In this document: piece by piece, positions 45,464 to 54,084 of the stretch
How positions within the stretch are numbered: position 1 is the first letter of the stretch
Layout of the letters: each line of letters opens with the position of its first letter
Source: Symsagittifera roscoffensis
Taxonomy: Eukaryota; Xenacoelomorpha; Acoela; Convolutidae
DNA: 64,000 nucleotides
Direction: 5' to 3'
Assembly: GCF_963678635.1 (NCBI RefSeq)
Contig: NC_087064.1
Span: 10,269,671 to 10,333,670, forward strand
Notes under the pieces: generated by a model
What the model was told of the DNA's origin: nothing
Database searches by the model: none
Seen by the model: only the letters and a program-made list of their open reading frames with translations
Made by a program: the position numbers and the translations under genes

Positions 45464-46918
45464 GTGCAGAAAGGGGCCAAGCCCAAGGAGCGAACGGCCG
45501 CCGGTTCAAGACCAGAGTCACGTATGGAAGTGGATGAGGCTCCCAGAGCGAAGGGAGGGTTTAACCTAGACCGCGCAGCTCAGGAACACATGAACGAGGG
45601 GTTGAAGGTATGGATACCGACTGAGTCAACGTCCTCCCTGCATGGTTTAGAGACGCAACCGATACGCCCATTGATGGACGTCGCACTGCCGGGGTATACT
45701 GAGAGTTCAACCCCGAGCGGCAGTCAGGTGAGCGGGAGCTCTTCGCGTCTGAAAGAATTGAATGAGAGACTACAGCTGAGAAATCGTGAGAGTCCAGCCA
45801 GAGTGGAGTTACCCCCGAATTGGAGGGAGCAACCGATCAGGAGTGTGGTAATCTCAAGTTACAAAAAGAATACGGAGGGCAGATACCACAGGCACAATCG
45901 CATGGATTGGAGCACAGCACAAAGAGCCAGGAGGGATTGCTTCCATGACGCGGCTTGGGTGGAATACCATACGCAGCCACATGTGCCGGAGGGTACGGTC
46001 CACCTAATCATAGGGGACAGCCTGCTGCGGGTGTTGACCCGGATTCAGTCGCATTGGCAGACTGGGATCTTGAGTTTCTCTGGAGCTGCAATACCACAGA
46101 TATTGGCATCACTCGAGATGCTAGGGATGGCAAGAGTGTACACGGTAACTCTATTGATCGGGACTAATGACGTATCCAGAGGGGAGTCTAGGAAAGTCAT
46201 GAGGCTACATGACAAAATGAGCTGTATCCTTGAGGAGTTACGGATTCAAATGGACCCTGCCATACTCACAGTGTGTACCATCCCTTACAATATGATGGCT
46301 GAGCAACACGCGATGGAGATGAATACGAAAGTACGGAACCTGAACGAAGTAATCAGGCAAATACATCAGAGGAGTGTCCTTCCCATTGGATTGCTGGATG
46401 TAGCCGAGCAAATGGAGCGAGCTGCCTTCCCCGACGATGCATCCTTAGATGGAATCCATTTTGACAGGCCTAGAGGGATGGAATGGTTGAATGACGTTTT
46501 CCAAAGGCACATAAGCGCGTTGGAGGCAGACTTGCTGGAGACGGCCCAATTCACATTCGGACCACCTCCAAATCCCCCTTTCATCGCCTCTAGAAATCTA
46601 TCCAGTCGCCTGGGGGCGAGGGTCGATTCTAGAGACAGCTCGAGAAGTAGCCGGACCATTAGTAGCCGGACCAGAAGTAGCCGGATTACCGGGTGCCGCA
46701 CCAATGGAAGCCGACGAAGCAACGTCACCAACGCCCCAGAGTTCGGTAGTGTCCTCGGTGGTAGTGGTACAGAGCAAGAGGGGGGAGAGACCGGCGGAGA
46801 CAAGCCGGTCGAGATATCTGGAGAAGGTAAAGGAGCTGGACTTGAAGGACCTGGAGGGCAGACAAGAGTTGGCGGAAGCTCAGGGCCTCGAGCGCGTGTC
46901 ACACGAGGACTTAAGTAG
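45464..46918 (+). CDS. ORF A, C-terminal part: SGNH hydrolase
   Basis: The 484-codon frame contains an SGNH/GDSL-type hydrolase at residues 178-352. Block I is LIIGDSLLR (nucleophile Ser186) and block II is SFSGAA (Gly207). Block III is LIGTNDVS (Asn235) and block V is LDGIHFDRPRGMEWL (Asp329, His332). All four hallmark residues are present. Such enzymes are usually esterases or deacetylases; the substrate here is unknown. Before the domain lies a disordered, Ser/Pro-rich stretch. After it comes a low-complexity Arg/Ser tail with SSR repeats. The end overlaps ORF B in another frame. SGNH domains are known from some LINE ORF1 proteins. I do not recall one downstream of a gypsy pol. Confidence 0.8.
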   Translation: MQKGAKPKERTAAGSRPESRMEVDEAPRAKGGFNLDRAAQEHMNEGLKVWIPTESTSSLHGLETQPIRPLMDVALPGYTESSTPSGSQVSGSSSRLKELNERLQLRNRESPARVELPPNWREQPIRSVVISSYKKNTEGRYHRHNRMDWSTAQRARRDCFHDAAWVEYHTQPHVPEGTVHLIIGDSLLRVLTRIQSHWQTGILSFSGAAIPQILASLEMLGMARVYTVTLLIGTNDVSRGESRKVMRLHDKMSCILEELRIQMDPAILTVCTIPYNMMAEQHAMEMNTKVRNLNEVIRQIHQRSVLPIGLLDVAEQMERAAFPDDASLDGIHFDRPRGMEWLNDVFQRHISALEADLLETAQFTFGPPPNPPFIASRNLSSRLGARVDSRDSSRSSRTISSRTRSSRITGCRTNGSRRSNVTNAPEFGSVLGGSGTEQEGGETGGDKPVEISGEGKGAGLEGPGGQTRVGGSSGPRARVTRGLK

Positions 46919-47567
46919 ACACCAGTGCGTGGACTGGTTGAAAGCTCACGAAACGCATTTCTCAAGAGCGAGAATGATGAAGACGGCGGATCTGACTGGG
47001 ATTCCCACAAGATCAGTCATGGGACCTATCAACTACAGACCTCTCAAGTTGCTGGGGAGTCCGGGACTCATAGTGGAGCCCCCTAAGCACCGAACGAGCA
47101 TTGCCAGAATCAGGTTGGCAACTCCAGCGCAGTTGAGGGTGGTGGACAAACTATTGGACCCAAGAGAAATGGAACTGCCAGATGCCGCTTATGAGGGTAC
47201 GAGATTGGCGGACGACCCTAGATATGGGAAACCCTGCGGGAACGCCCAATTGGCCAAGACCTTGGCAGTTTACGACAGAGCAGATCCAGCGAGGGTGATC
47301 ATCGTGGCGGGATCGGACTTCGAGGGAACGTCTCCCAAGTTGTTCTGGCCGGATACTTTGATATACTCGCTGCCAGGGGCTGAGTTGAACCAAATGTTAA
47401 CCCTGGTGGTCGCGATAAAATCGGAGATGCCTTGCGAGCCCGAGCTACTACTGTTTGCAGGAATGAATGACCACCTGCATGCGACTGGGTTTCTTGAGCA
47501 ACTCAAGGGCGATGAGCGGCACCAAAGAAAATCTGGGAAGCTATCCAGACGTTGTTTGCAGCGATGA
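46704..47567 (+). CDS. ORF B, N-terminal part: degenerate SGNH-like domain
   Basis: The 287-codon frame starts at ATG 46,704, inside ORF A but one base forward (+1). The frame is open back to about 46,517. After a charged start it shows VIIVAGSDFEG, YSLPGAELNQML and LLLFAGMNDHLH. These mirror SGNH blocks I, II and III of ORF A in order and spacing. GDS reads GSD, so the nucleophile position is doubtful. The block V counterpart (AIGDDHPIIS) lies in the next segment. The frame fails by a shift near 47,515. Element 2 carries the same protein uninterrupted at that point (61,493-64,000). The function is unknown and it may be a structural relative of ORF A. Confidence 0.65.
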   Translation: MEADEATSPTPQSSVVSSVVVVQSKRGERPAETSRSRYLEKVKELDLKDLEGRQELAEAQGLERVSHEDLSRHQCVDWLKAHETHFSRARMMKTADLTGIPTRSVMGPINYRPLKLLGSPGLIVEPPKHRTSIARIRLATPAQLRVVDKLLDPREMELPDAAYEGTRLADDPRYGKPCGNAQLAKTLAVYDRADPARVIIVAGSDFEGTSPKLFWPDTLIYSLPGAELNQMLTLVVAIKSEMPCEPELLLFAGMNDHLHATGFLEQLKGDERHQRKSGKLSRRCLQR

Positions 47568-48616
47568 ATGAGGTGCAGGAGAACGTCGCCTCACGATTTG
47601 GATCTAAGACAAGAGTGGTATTCACGACGTCCCCCGGGTACGCGAGCATGCCTCCCGCTCTGCAGTTTGTATATGCGGTTCTGATCTTAATAGCCGAGGG
47701 GAATGCATGGCGGATCCTGATGGCAGCTCCCAATCGAGAGTTGGAACCGACGAACTTGAGGCTTCGCAAGTCAGAACTGGCGGCGGCGTGGGCGGATGAG
47801 TCCCACGCGTTGAGTGGCTTCTATGAGTTAGCAGATATCCTCATTGTATCGGATGAAGTCCTCTTGCTAGAGATATCGAATTTCGCCAGACAACTCAAGT
47901 TCAGTCCGGCTATAGGGGATGACCACCCAATAATAAGTCATTTGACCGCCAGCTTGTGGTTTCGAAGTATGGATTTGACCATCAAGAGCTCCACCAGAAA
48001 TGAGAGAAAAAATGTGGCTGCAACTGAGAAGCAACTAGAGTCGATGGTGTACCGACTGACGCAAGAAAGAGGCAGGTGGCCGTTCCTAACACCAAGGTTA
48101 GAAAACGCCACAGAGAAGACAAAAGAGAGTGCCCCACCTCTTGTGAAGCAGATCTGGAGTTTTCTTGAGGAGCAGTTGGAAGTGGTCGAGGGCAGGGAGA
48201 TGACGGTGACCGGGTTCGTCACGGCTGCAAACGAGGTCACAATCGGGGGATTCTGGAGGGAGCACGCAAAGGGCGAGCTGAGGACAAGAAAAGATCACGA
48301 GATTCTCAAGTTCTTGAGTCCTTGTTGGGAGAAGGAATTCATGGCTGGAGTGTTTGGTGCAAAGGAGACCATTTTTGGAGCCTTTGTTCAAGAAATACTG
48401 AGCATGCCTATCAGCCTGTTGCTGGCCCTGTACCTAGTTTACCCGAGGTACCTATTCAACATGGGTCCAGCGTATTTGTTCAGTCGGGGTGTGGAAACAC
48501 TACGGATTGACGGATATCTGGCACTGGTGCTCCTGGCCCATGGTGAGCTGGTGTCATTTCATCGACTGACGAAATATGGGGAGCCCCTGTCGATGGGGAA
48601 ACGGACTCGAGCATAG
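47552..48616 (+). CDS. ORF B, middle segment 1
   Basis: The 354-codon frame continues ORF B after the shift near 47,515. It contains VVFTTSPGYASMPPALQFVY, the RILMAAPNREL strand-loop and AIGDDHPIISHLTASLWF, which I take as the end of the SGNH-like fold. Then comes an unknown helical region with a hydrophobic stretch (MPISLLLALYLVYPRYLF). It ends at 48,616 by a shift near 48,595. There element 2 reads on without interruption. Confidence 0.7.
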   Translation: MFAAMNEVQENVASRFGSKTRVVFTTSPGYASMPPALQFVYAVLILIAEGNAWRILMAAPNRELEPTNLRLRKSELAAAWADESHALSGFYELADILIVSDEVLLLEISNFARQLKFSPAIGDDHPIISHLTASLWFRSMDLTIKSSTRNERKNVAATEKQLESMVYRLTQERGRWPFLTPRLENATEKTKESAPPLVKQIWSFLEEQLEVVEGREMTVTGFVTAANEVTIGGFWREHAKGELRTRKDHEILKFLSPCWEKEFMAGVFGAKETIFGAFVQEILSMPISLLLALYLVYPRYLFNMGPAYLFSRGVETLRIDGYLALVLLAHGELVSFHRLTKYGEPLSMGKRTRA

Positions 48617-48660
48617 ACACCTACTCATATAAATGTGCTGCGGGACTGAAGACGCTGCTG

Positions 48661-50091
48661 GTGGAGTATCTCCTGATGCAGATTCGACATATGACTGGCG
48701 AGGAAAAGAATCCGAAAACGAAAGATGAATGGAGACAAGTGAATGGTGGCATGCCTCTGTTGACAGACCTGTGCTTGGCGATGAGATCGGACCCAATGGG
48801 GATAATCCGGGGGCTGGAGGAGGTCGTAACCTGCATTTACGGACCAGCTGTAACATACGCGTTTCCAGATCCTCTGGTGACGGCTTTCCGCAACTCCGTG
48901 GCACACTTGAGCCTGATAAGTGTGTTGGATGGGACGGCATTCAACTGGTGTCAGCAAGAGGTGCTGAGGGCGCAAATGAGTAACACGGTACTCTTTGGAA
49001 AAGTGAAAGATCCCGAGTTGATGGTATATAATTTCCGAGGGCAACTGCAGTGCAGGATGGGGGGAAAACGTGAAGGCACCATCGAAACTTATCCCAAGTT
49101 CTGGAACTTGAATCCCCTGACGGCGAGTGGACAAGAGATCTTGAGAATTACCGCATGGAAGAAAAGCTTCGAGTTGGTGAAAAGGGAGCTAGAGGCAATA
49201 CTGGAGAAGGAAATCTTGCCAGCAACCATTCCCGAGTTCCCAACGGTCCGGAGAAAGACCCTGGGAATGAACAGTTCCCTGGTGGTCCCATCCCTGTTCG
49301 CGAGAGCAGCGGCGGAGAGGCAGCAAAGGGAATTCACTAAAGGCTGGGATCCCCTATTCATCGGCTATACCGCAGCGGTTTATTTCCACACCTGTGATAT
49401 AAAAATAAACTCATGGACGACTCAAGCCAGAAAGATGAGAGGCTCAATGCCTCCAAAATTCGAGGTGCGAGAGATCTTGAGAACGCTTGATCGGGCGGGT
49501 TTGGAGAACATGTTACCGGTGTGGGACGATGGCAGGATGATTGTAGAAGAAGGACACATTGCGCTAAAAGACGAATTGAAGTTTGCCACAAGAAAATACC
49601 GGGCGCCTTACGGACTGGAACAGGTGGAGGTGAGACAGGAAGGGGAGGAGCTGTATGCAGCAGGCCCGTTGTATGTGGTCCTGACGGAATACAAGAAATC
49701 AGATCCAACGACACCATCACCCCTGTCAGTGGGCACCCCTGGAGACAAAAGAAGCGGCCCCGTAGAAGATCGGTTCAAGAGGATACTTGAGAGAAGGAGA
49801 GTCGAGTCGGGAGAAGAAAGCATGGATGAGACTCTCAGTGAGGCAGGAGAGGAGATGGAAGTGGGAAACACGCCTGAACCAAAACCAGCAGAGGAGGATT
49901 TCACCACTCAAGAACTGTTGAAAGATCTGAGCGGAGAGGACTGGGGAGACACTGCCACGCCACCTCTGACGACCTCATCTCCCCGCAAGAATCTAGAGTT
50001 GCCACTGACGAGCGAGACCTCCAATATGGGAATGATACTCTTGAGTGCAGCGAAAAGAATACCTTCGAGGGAAACAAGACCATGTTCCTAG
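48661..50091 (+). CDS. ORF B, middle segment 2
   Basis: The 476-codon frame is colinear with 61,493-62,620 and 61,180-61,659 of element 2. Conserved stretches include GGMPLLTDLCLA, YGPAVTYAFPDPLVT, LDGTAFNWCQQEVLRAQMSN, YPKFWNLNPLTA and GWDPLFIGYTAAVYFHT. No known family was recognised. The C-terminal third is acidic and disordered, with GEEMEVGNTPEP and TTQELLKDLSGEDW. In element 2 a one-base insertion near 61,660 breaks the same protein, while here that position is in frame. The end at 50,091 results from a shift near 50,045. Confidence 0.72.
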   Translation: MEYLLMQIRHMTGEEKNPKTKDEWRQVNGGMPLLTDLCLAMRSDPMGIIRGLEEVVTCIYGPAVTYAFPDPLVTAFRNSVAHLSLISVLDGTAFNWCQQEVLRAQMSNTVLFGKVKDPELMVYNFRGQLQCRMGGKREGTIETYPKFWNLNPLTASGQEILRITAWKKSFELVKRELEAILEKEILPATIPEFPTVRRKTLGMNSSLVVPSLFARAAAERQQREFTKGWDPLFIGYTAAVYFHTCDIKINSWTTQARKMRGSMPPKFEVREILRTLDRAGLENMLPVWDDGRMIVEEGHIALKDELKFATRKYRAPYGLEQVEVRQEGEELYAAGPLYVVLTEYKKSDPTTPSPLSVGTPGDKRSGPVEDRFKRILERRRVESGEESMDETLSEAGEEMEVGNTPEPKPAEEDFTTQELLKDLSGEDWGDTATPPLTTSSPRKNLELPLTSETSNMGMILLSAAKRIPSRETRPCS

Positions 50092-50516
50092 GTACTCTAG
50101 ATGAGAACACTTGGCGAGAATTCTTGAGAGAGTTTAATCGAGAGCTGAATAGCGAGATCACACTAGACAATTTCAAAGAAGAACTGTGGAGCACGGTGGT
50201 GAACTTCGGTGAACCTGTCCTGATGGGAACAGGTCTGGATGAAAAAGCAAGAGGAGAGCTGCTGAGCAAGATGGTCGAATTGAGAAAGGCGCCACTGAAG
50301 ACCAAAGAAGACGAGTGTAAAGACAGCTCTACTATGAAACAAAAAACTGTCAATAAAATAATTGAAGGTGTAAGGAGGGATAAGGTTGAGACTAGTCATA
50401 TAATTAAAAGTACTAATATCCTTAAGGCTCGAGGAGGGGAGAGGGCAAGAGTTGGAAGGGTTGAATGGAGACAAAGAGGTCGAATCAGTGATGATAACGG
50501 CAACGCCCCCAAGTAA
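50082..50516 (+). CDS. ORF B end and joint to ORF C
   Basis: The 144-codon frame matches the end of 60,898-61,659 in element 2 (FKEELWSTVVNFGEPVLMGT and LDEKARGELLSKMVELR). It goes on through SHIIKSTNILKAR. In element 2 that motif is in frame with the start of ORF C. Here a one-base length difference in the G-rich stretch near 50,430-50,445 moves it out of frame. This is the evidence that B and C were one reading frame. Confidence 0.65.
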   Translation: MFLGTLDENTWREFLREFNRELNSEITLDNFKEELWSTVVNFGEPVLMGTGLDEKARGELLSKMVELRKAPLKTKEDECKDSSTMKQKTVNKIIEGVRRDKVETSHIIKSTNILKARGGERARVGRVEWRQRGRISDDNGNAPK

Positions 50517-50682
50517 AGACGTGAAGTCTAGCAGGAGAAAGAGAGAGGTAGAAGGGTTGGGTAGTCCTTCGGCGGACGCAGTCTCAGAGAAAAACCTGAA
50601 GAGACGGCTCCCATGGTTCTGGCATGGTGGAAGACAGCAGCCTACAAGAGTAGCTACGAACCAAGGAAATTGCTCGAGGTAG
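50452..50682 (+). CDS. ORF C, N-terminal start
   Basis: The 76-codon frame is basic and Ser-rich, matching 60,700-60,850 of element 2 (REVEGLGSPSADAVSE). It drifts out of frame near 50,605, where element 2 continues with ETAPMVLA. No domain was recognised. Confidence 0.55.
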   Translation: MEGLNGDKEVESVMITATPPSKDVKSSRRKREVEGLGSPSADAVSEKNLKRRLPWFWHGGRQQPTRVATNQGNCSR

Positions 50683-52028
50683 AAAGAGAGATGGAGGTTT
50701 CCACCAACTCGACAACGGAAGAAGACTTCAAGCCCCAGAGGACGAAGATGAAACGAGGTTCGACGCGCATGCAGACATGGCAAGTAGACGTTGGCAAAAA
50801 ATGGGTCTCAAATGAACACCAGGCCACTGGGAAGCAAGTAACTAGTGATCCTCTTGAGAAGAATAAAACGAAGAACACCTCCCGGCCGTGGTGGGTGGCC
50901 CTGGAAACATTGAAGGAACTGAAAGACTGCCTGAAGAAACTCGATAGTGGAGTGTCACGCAAGCGACGCAACTGGGCTACCCAGCAGAAGGCTGAGGTTA
51001 AAAAGTTAGAATTGGTGAGCCAACTGAAGAGAAATTGGCAGAACTTGTTAAGGGATCATTTTGAAGAAGCGATGAGGACATCCTCATCGGCGTCGCCGTT
51101 GATGGCGAATCCCTTTGGTAGAACAGCGGGACAATTGATGTTCCCGTGGAGCCTGGTGGGAGTAGAATTAGAAACGCTGACCTCACATGAAAAGTTGAAA
51201 CTGGGTGGAAAAAGTCTAGAAATATATCAGACATTGATGCAACATATTGCTAGGGATAACTCAGGCTTGAGCCTGGCAAGGAGGAAAGACGCTATTTGTT
51301 TCTTGCGGTGGACAATGTCGGTGATGACTGACAGCACCATCCTAGCATGTCAACAAAGAGCAATCGGGAGTAAGGCAGTGGAAAGGAGAATCTCAGCAGT
51401 CATCTTGAATGTATACCAGAGTACTGGGATAGAAAAGGAGGATGGTTCCAGGCAGTCTCTAGAGAGCCACAGAAAGTTAGACGAGATACGGAGATTCTAC
51501 ATTAAAAAGTTAGAGGAAGGATACGACGTATTCCGTAACTTGGCCTCGTCAGGAGAGTACTTGAAACCCAATAAGAAGGGAGAATATCAGTACGTGTCTG
51601 GAGTGATGGGGATGGCGTACAACCCTTTCCTGGACTCGGAAGCCGGAGGCGCTCACAGGAACTACGAGGTAGCGGAGCTACCAAAGTTTTGGACAGCGAA
51701 GATAGTGGAAATAGACACAGTAGAGAGAGAGAGACCGAGCTTGGGCTTGATTCTCGAGAAAACACCACAGGTGATAAGCGTGCCACGCTCAAGTAAAAGA
51801 GTCGAGCTGAGGATGGGTAACGGGAATGGCATGTTAGTCACGAATCTGGGAGTGGTGTGGAAATTGTTAAGGCCCTCCTGGTGTCCACATCCCCACGCGA
51901 GCCTGATCGAGGAAGCCACGGAACGAGTGAGGTTAGCACCGGCGGAGTACGAAGATCTGGCAACCTTGAGTATAGTGCACAAGCTGATCTTGCCTCAGGT
52001 GAAGGAGTCAGGCGAAGCAACGAGTTAA
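50613..52028 (+). CDS. ORF C, first main segment
   Basis: The 471-codon frame is colinear with the first 400 residues of the 940-residue frame of element 2. It is mostly helical with many Lys, Glu and Trp, and shows LARRKDAICFLRWTMSVM, YQYVSGVMGMAYNPFLDSE and KLLRPSWCPHPHASLIEE. No known family was recognised. It ends at TAA 52,026-52,028. Element 2 continues through a Cys-rich patch there, so this is a shift or stop mutation. Confidence 0.72.
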   Translation: MVLAWWKTAAYKSSYEPRKLLEVEREMEVSTNSTTEEDFKPQRTKMKRGSTRMQTWQVDVGKKWVSNEHQATGKQVTSDPLEKNKTKNTSRPWWVALETLKELKDCLKKLDSGVSRKRRNWATQQKAEVKKLELVSQLKRNWQNLLRDHFEEAMRTSSSASPLMANPFGRTAGQLMFPWSLVGVELETLTSHEKLKLGGKSLEIYQTLMQHIARDNSGLSLARRKDAICFLRWTMSVMTDSTILACQQRAIGSKAVERRISAVILNVYQSTGIEKEDGSRQSLESHRKLDEIRRFYIKKLEEGYDVFRNLASSGEYLKPNKKGEYQYVSGVMGMAYNPFLDSEAGGAHRNYEVAELPKFWTAKIVEIDTVERERPSLGLILEKTPQVISVPRSSKRVELRMGNGNGMLVTNLGVVWKLLRPSWCPHPHASLIEEATERVRLAPAEYEDLATLSIVHKLILPQVKESGEATS

Positions 52029-52153
52029 CTAGGGTCGGCGAAGAAGATGGAGCCGGGTAGTTGTCTTGCCTCGACGTGTGGGAGTGGCGAGCAAACCTGT
52101 GATGGACGGTCATGCGCTAGGATACAGTCCTTCCAAAAAGAAGATCTAGTCAC

Positions 52154-52945
52154 TTGGTTTACACAGAGAGGGAGAAGAGTGAAGTACAGATAGTGGCCGA
52201 GTGCTACGCGAGTACCACGGTGAATATAGCAACAGCTCTGGGATTCTTCTCAAGGATGTGCAGTTTGCAGTCACTGGAGAGGCTAGAGTCTGAACACCAT
52301 TTGGTGACCGCGTTAAGCGTGGAGTCATGGCCCGGGGTGTTGCAGGTAACCCAGAAACACATCAAAAGCTGGAAGGTCGGACTTCAGGCGGAAATAGGAT
52401 TTCCTATGAGCGAAGCCTATGGTCTGCCTCTAAATGCGAAGTCCCTAGTGGGGTCAGTGATGGCCAACCTATGGGGCAGCCACTATCCATTGCACATGGC
52501 GATCGTGGAGGTATCCAGCCAAAGGGTATTGATAGACAAAGCCTTCTCAGTGCCCAATAGCGTAAGGTTGGCTCGGATGTCGCATCACTCCCACAGGTTG
52601 TTAAGAAAATTCCGAGGAACAGTGCCGAAGGAGCAGAGGGATGAATTGAGTGAAATCTGGGGGGAAGAACTCTTGGGTTTGGAGAGTGAAAACACAAGTG
52701 ACCACGAGAAACAAAACGTGATCGGGAAACCGATGGGTGGTGCTCCAAACATGGAGGAGAACGATACGATACACGAGAAGATGATGGAACTTGAACCTCT
52801 CCTAGAAGCCTCGGGAGAGCGCAACCTTAGGAATATTGACCTGACACATGGGAATGTCCATGCCACTGTCTGGCACAAACAGTGTGGTATCCTGATCACG
52901 CAAACCTCTGCCTGGTCTGGGATGTGGAAGAAATTCGGTCGATAG
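52154..52945 (+). CDS. ORF C, second main segment
   Basis: The 263-codon frame matches residues of about 455-705 of the element 2 protein (VQIVAECYASTTVNIATALG, SESWPGVLQVTQKHI-like and GFPMSEAYGLPLNAKSLVGS). A one-base difference near 52,850 puts the last 30 codons out of frame relative to element 2. Function unknown. Confidence 0.7.
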   Translation: MVYTEREKSEVQIVAECYASTTVNIATALGFFSRMCSLQSLERLESEHHLVTALSVESWPGVLQVTQKHIKSWKVGLQAEIGFPMSEAYGLPLNAKSLVGSVMANLWGSHYPLHMAIVEVSSQRVLIDKAFSVPNSVRLARMSHHSHRLLRKFRGTVPKEQRDELSEIWGEELLGLESENTSDHEKQNVIGKPMGGAPNMEENDTIHEKMMELEPLLEASGERNLRNIDLTHGNVHATVWHKQCGILITQTSAWSGMWKKFGR

Positions 52946-53640
52946 GATTGCCCGATCATCAGCAGAAGGTGACCATCTTGGTGGTGAGCACGATGCTGGC
53001 TCTACGATGGATTGAGGAAAATGTAACGAAATATCGGGAGTCGAAGACGCCAACGGCGGAGTCGATTTACGCGATAGATTACAGCAGGAGACTTGAGTTG
53101 TTTGAGACTGCATGCAAAGTATTCGCCATACCAATGGAGGTCAGACACGTATGGAGCCGCATAAGGTTCTTTCCTTGGTTTCGAGCGACGTTGACATCCT
53201 GGTTGTACATGGTAACGAAGGATCACATGAAGAAATATCAAAAGGAATATCGACAGTTCCTAGCCGAGATAGGACCGGAAGCTTTCAAGAGACCTCTGCT
53301 GACCCATCGAAATGCGATCACGACGGGGTGGGAAAGAGTTGGTAGGGTGTCAAGAAATAATACCAAGGCGAGAGAGTCGATACTGGAGGAAGACTTGGCG
53401 AAGAACGTGAGCCTGAGTCTGCACAATTCCTTCTGTTTGAACCGAGAGTCGAGGGTGAAGAGTTTGCCCAACCAAGCAAAGAGATTGCAGGAGCAAAGAG
53501 AATGGATGCGGTCCTATGAACAGCTGAAAGCCTGGGAAGAGATTGTGATTAGCTCCGATGATGAAGAGGCACTGTTGAAGCAGATTACGGTGTCAAATAC
53601 GTCTGGGTCTGGTACCTCGAAGGCGAAGAACACGAGATGA
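52882..53640 (+). CDS. ORF C, C-terminal segment with a SUMO-interacting-type motif
   Basis: The 252-codon frame matches the end of the element 2 protein. It contains WYPDHANLCLVWDVEEIRSI, IYAIDYSRRLELFETACKVF and RPLLTHRNA. The end EEIVISSDDEEALL is conserved as EEIVISSDDEEELL in element 2. A hydrophobic I-V-I core followed by Ser and acidic residues is the usual form of a SUMO-interacting motif. A basic tail (SKAKNTR) closes it. The rest belongs to no family I know. Confidence 0.7.
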   Translation: MWYPDHANLCLVWDVEEIRSIGLPDHQQKVTILVVSTMLALRWIEENVTKYRESKTPTAESIYAIDYSRRLELFETACKVFAIPMEVRHVWSRIRFFPWFRATLTSWLYMVTKDHMKKYQKEYRQFLAEIGPEAFKRPLLTHRNAITTGWERVGRVSRNNTKARESILEEDLAKNVSLSLHNSFCLNRESRVKSLPNQAKRLQEQREWMRSYEQLKAWEEIVISSDDEEALLKQITVSNTSGSGTSKAKNTR

Positions 53641-54084
53641 GCAGGTGGCTCAATAGGAAATTCTAGAGTCTTGAGTCTTGAGAGGGAAGGAAAGGGGCTC
53701 GAGGGTGAACTTGGATGAAATCTGGGTTCACGAAAAAGAAATTTTAACAAATGAGATACTGTTATTAATATGTTATATCTATTATATGAATCAAAATGCT
53801 GCATGACAATTTCCTGATTGAATAGGACAAAAGAAATTTTAAATAACTAGCTTAAAAAGCAAAAATTCAAAGGTGCAGGTGTAGGCAGATTTTGATTGCT
53901 GTTTAGCGATAGTGTGAAAATTTTACATGGTTATGAATTTTGGGGTGTAGATAAACTTAAGTCTGCTGCAAACTTCTGTAAATGACCACTGGCACTGTAC
54001 CTTGAGCAACGCTCGGGTTTCTGGGGAATCACTGACAGACAACAGCACGCGATGAGGACATCGATCTTGAGTCCGGAGAGTATG
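53641..54084 (+). other. 3' untranslated region of element 1
   Basis: Its first 350 bases match 57,336-57,659 of element 2 in reverse. It ends in GAGTCCGGAGAGTATG, a modest purine tract directly before the 3' LTR that could be the polypurine tract. Confidence 0.65.

Noticed and set aside
48554-52748. Antisense frames over ORFs B and C (70-206 codons)
   Set aside because: They are shadows of the sense coding sequence, with composition and breaks that follow the sense frame.
46704-53640. ORFs B and C as an envelope glycoprotein
   Set aside because: No signal peptide, no cleavage site, and only one hydrophobic stretch in B without the usual end position. Position alone is not enough.
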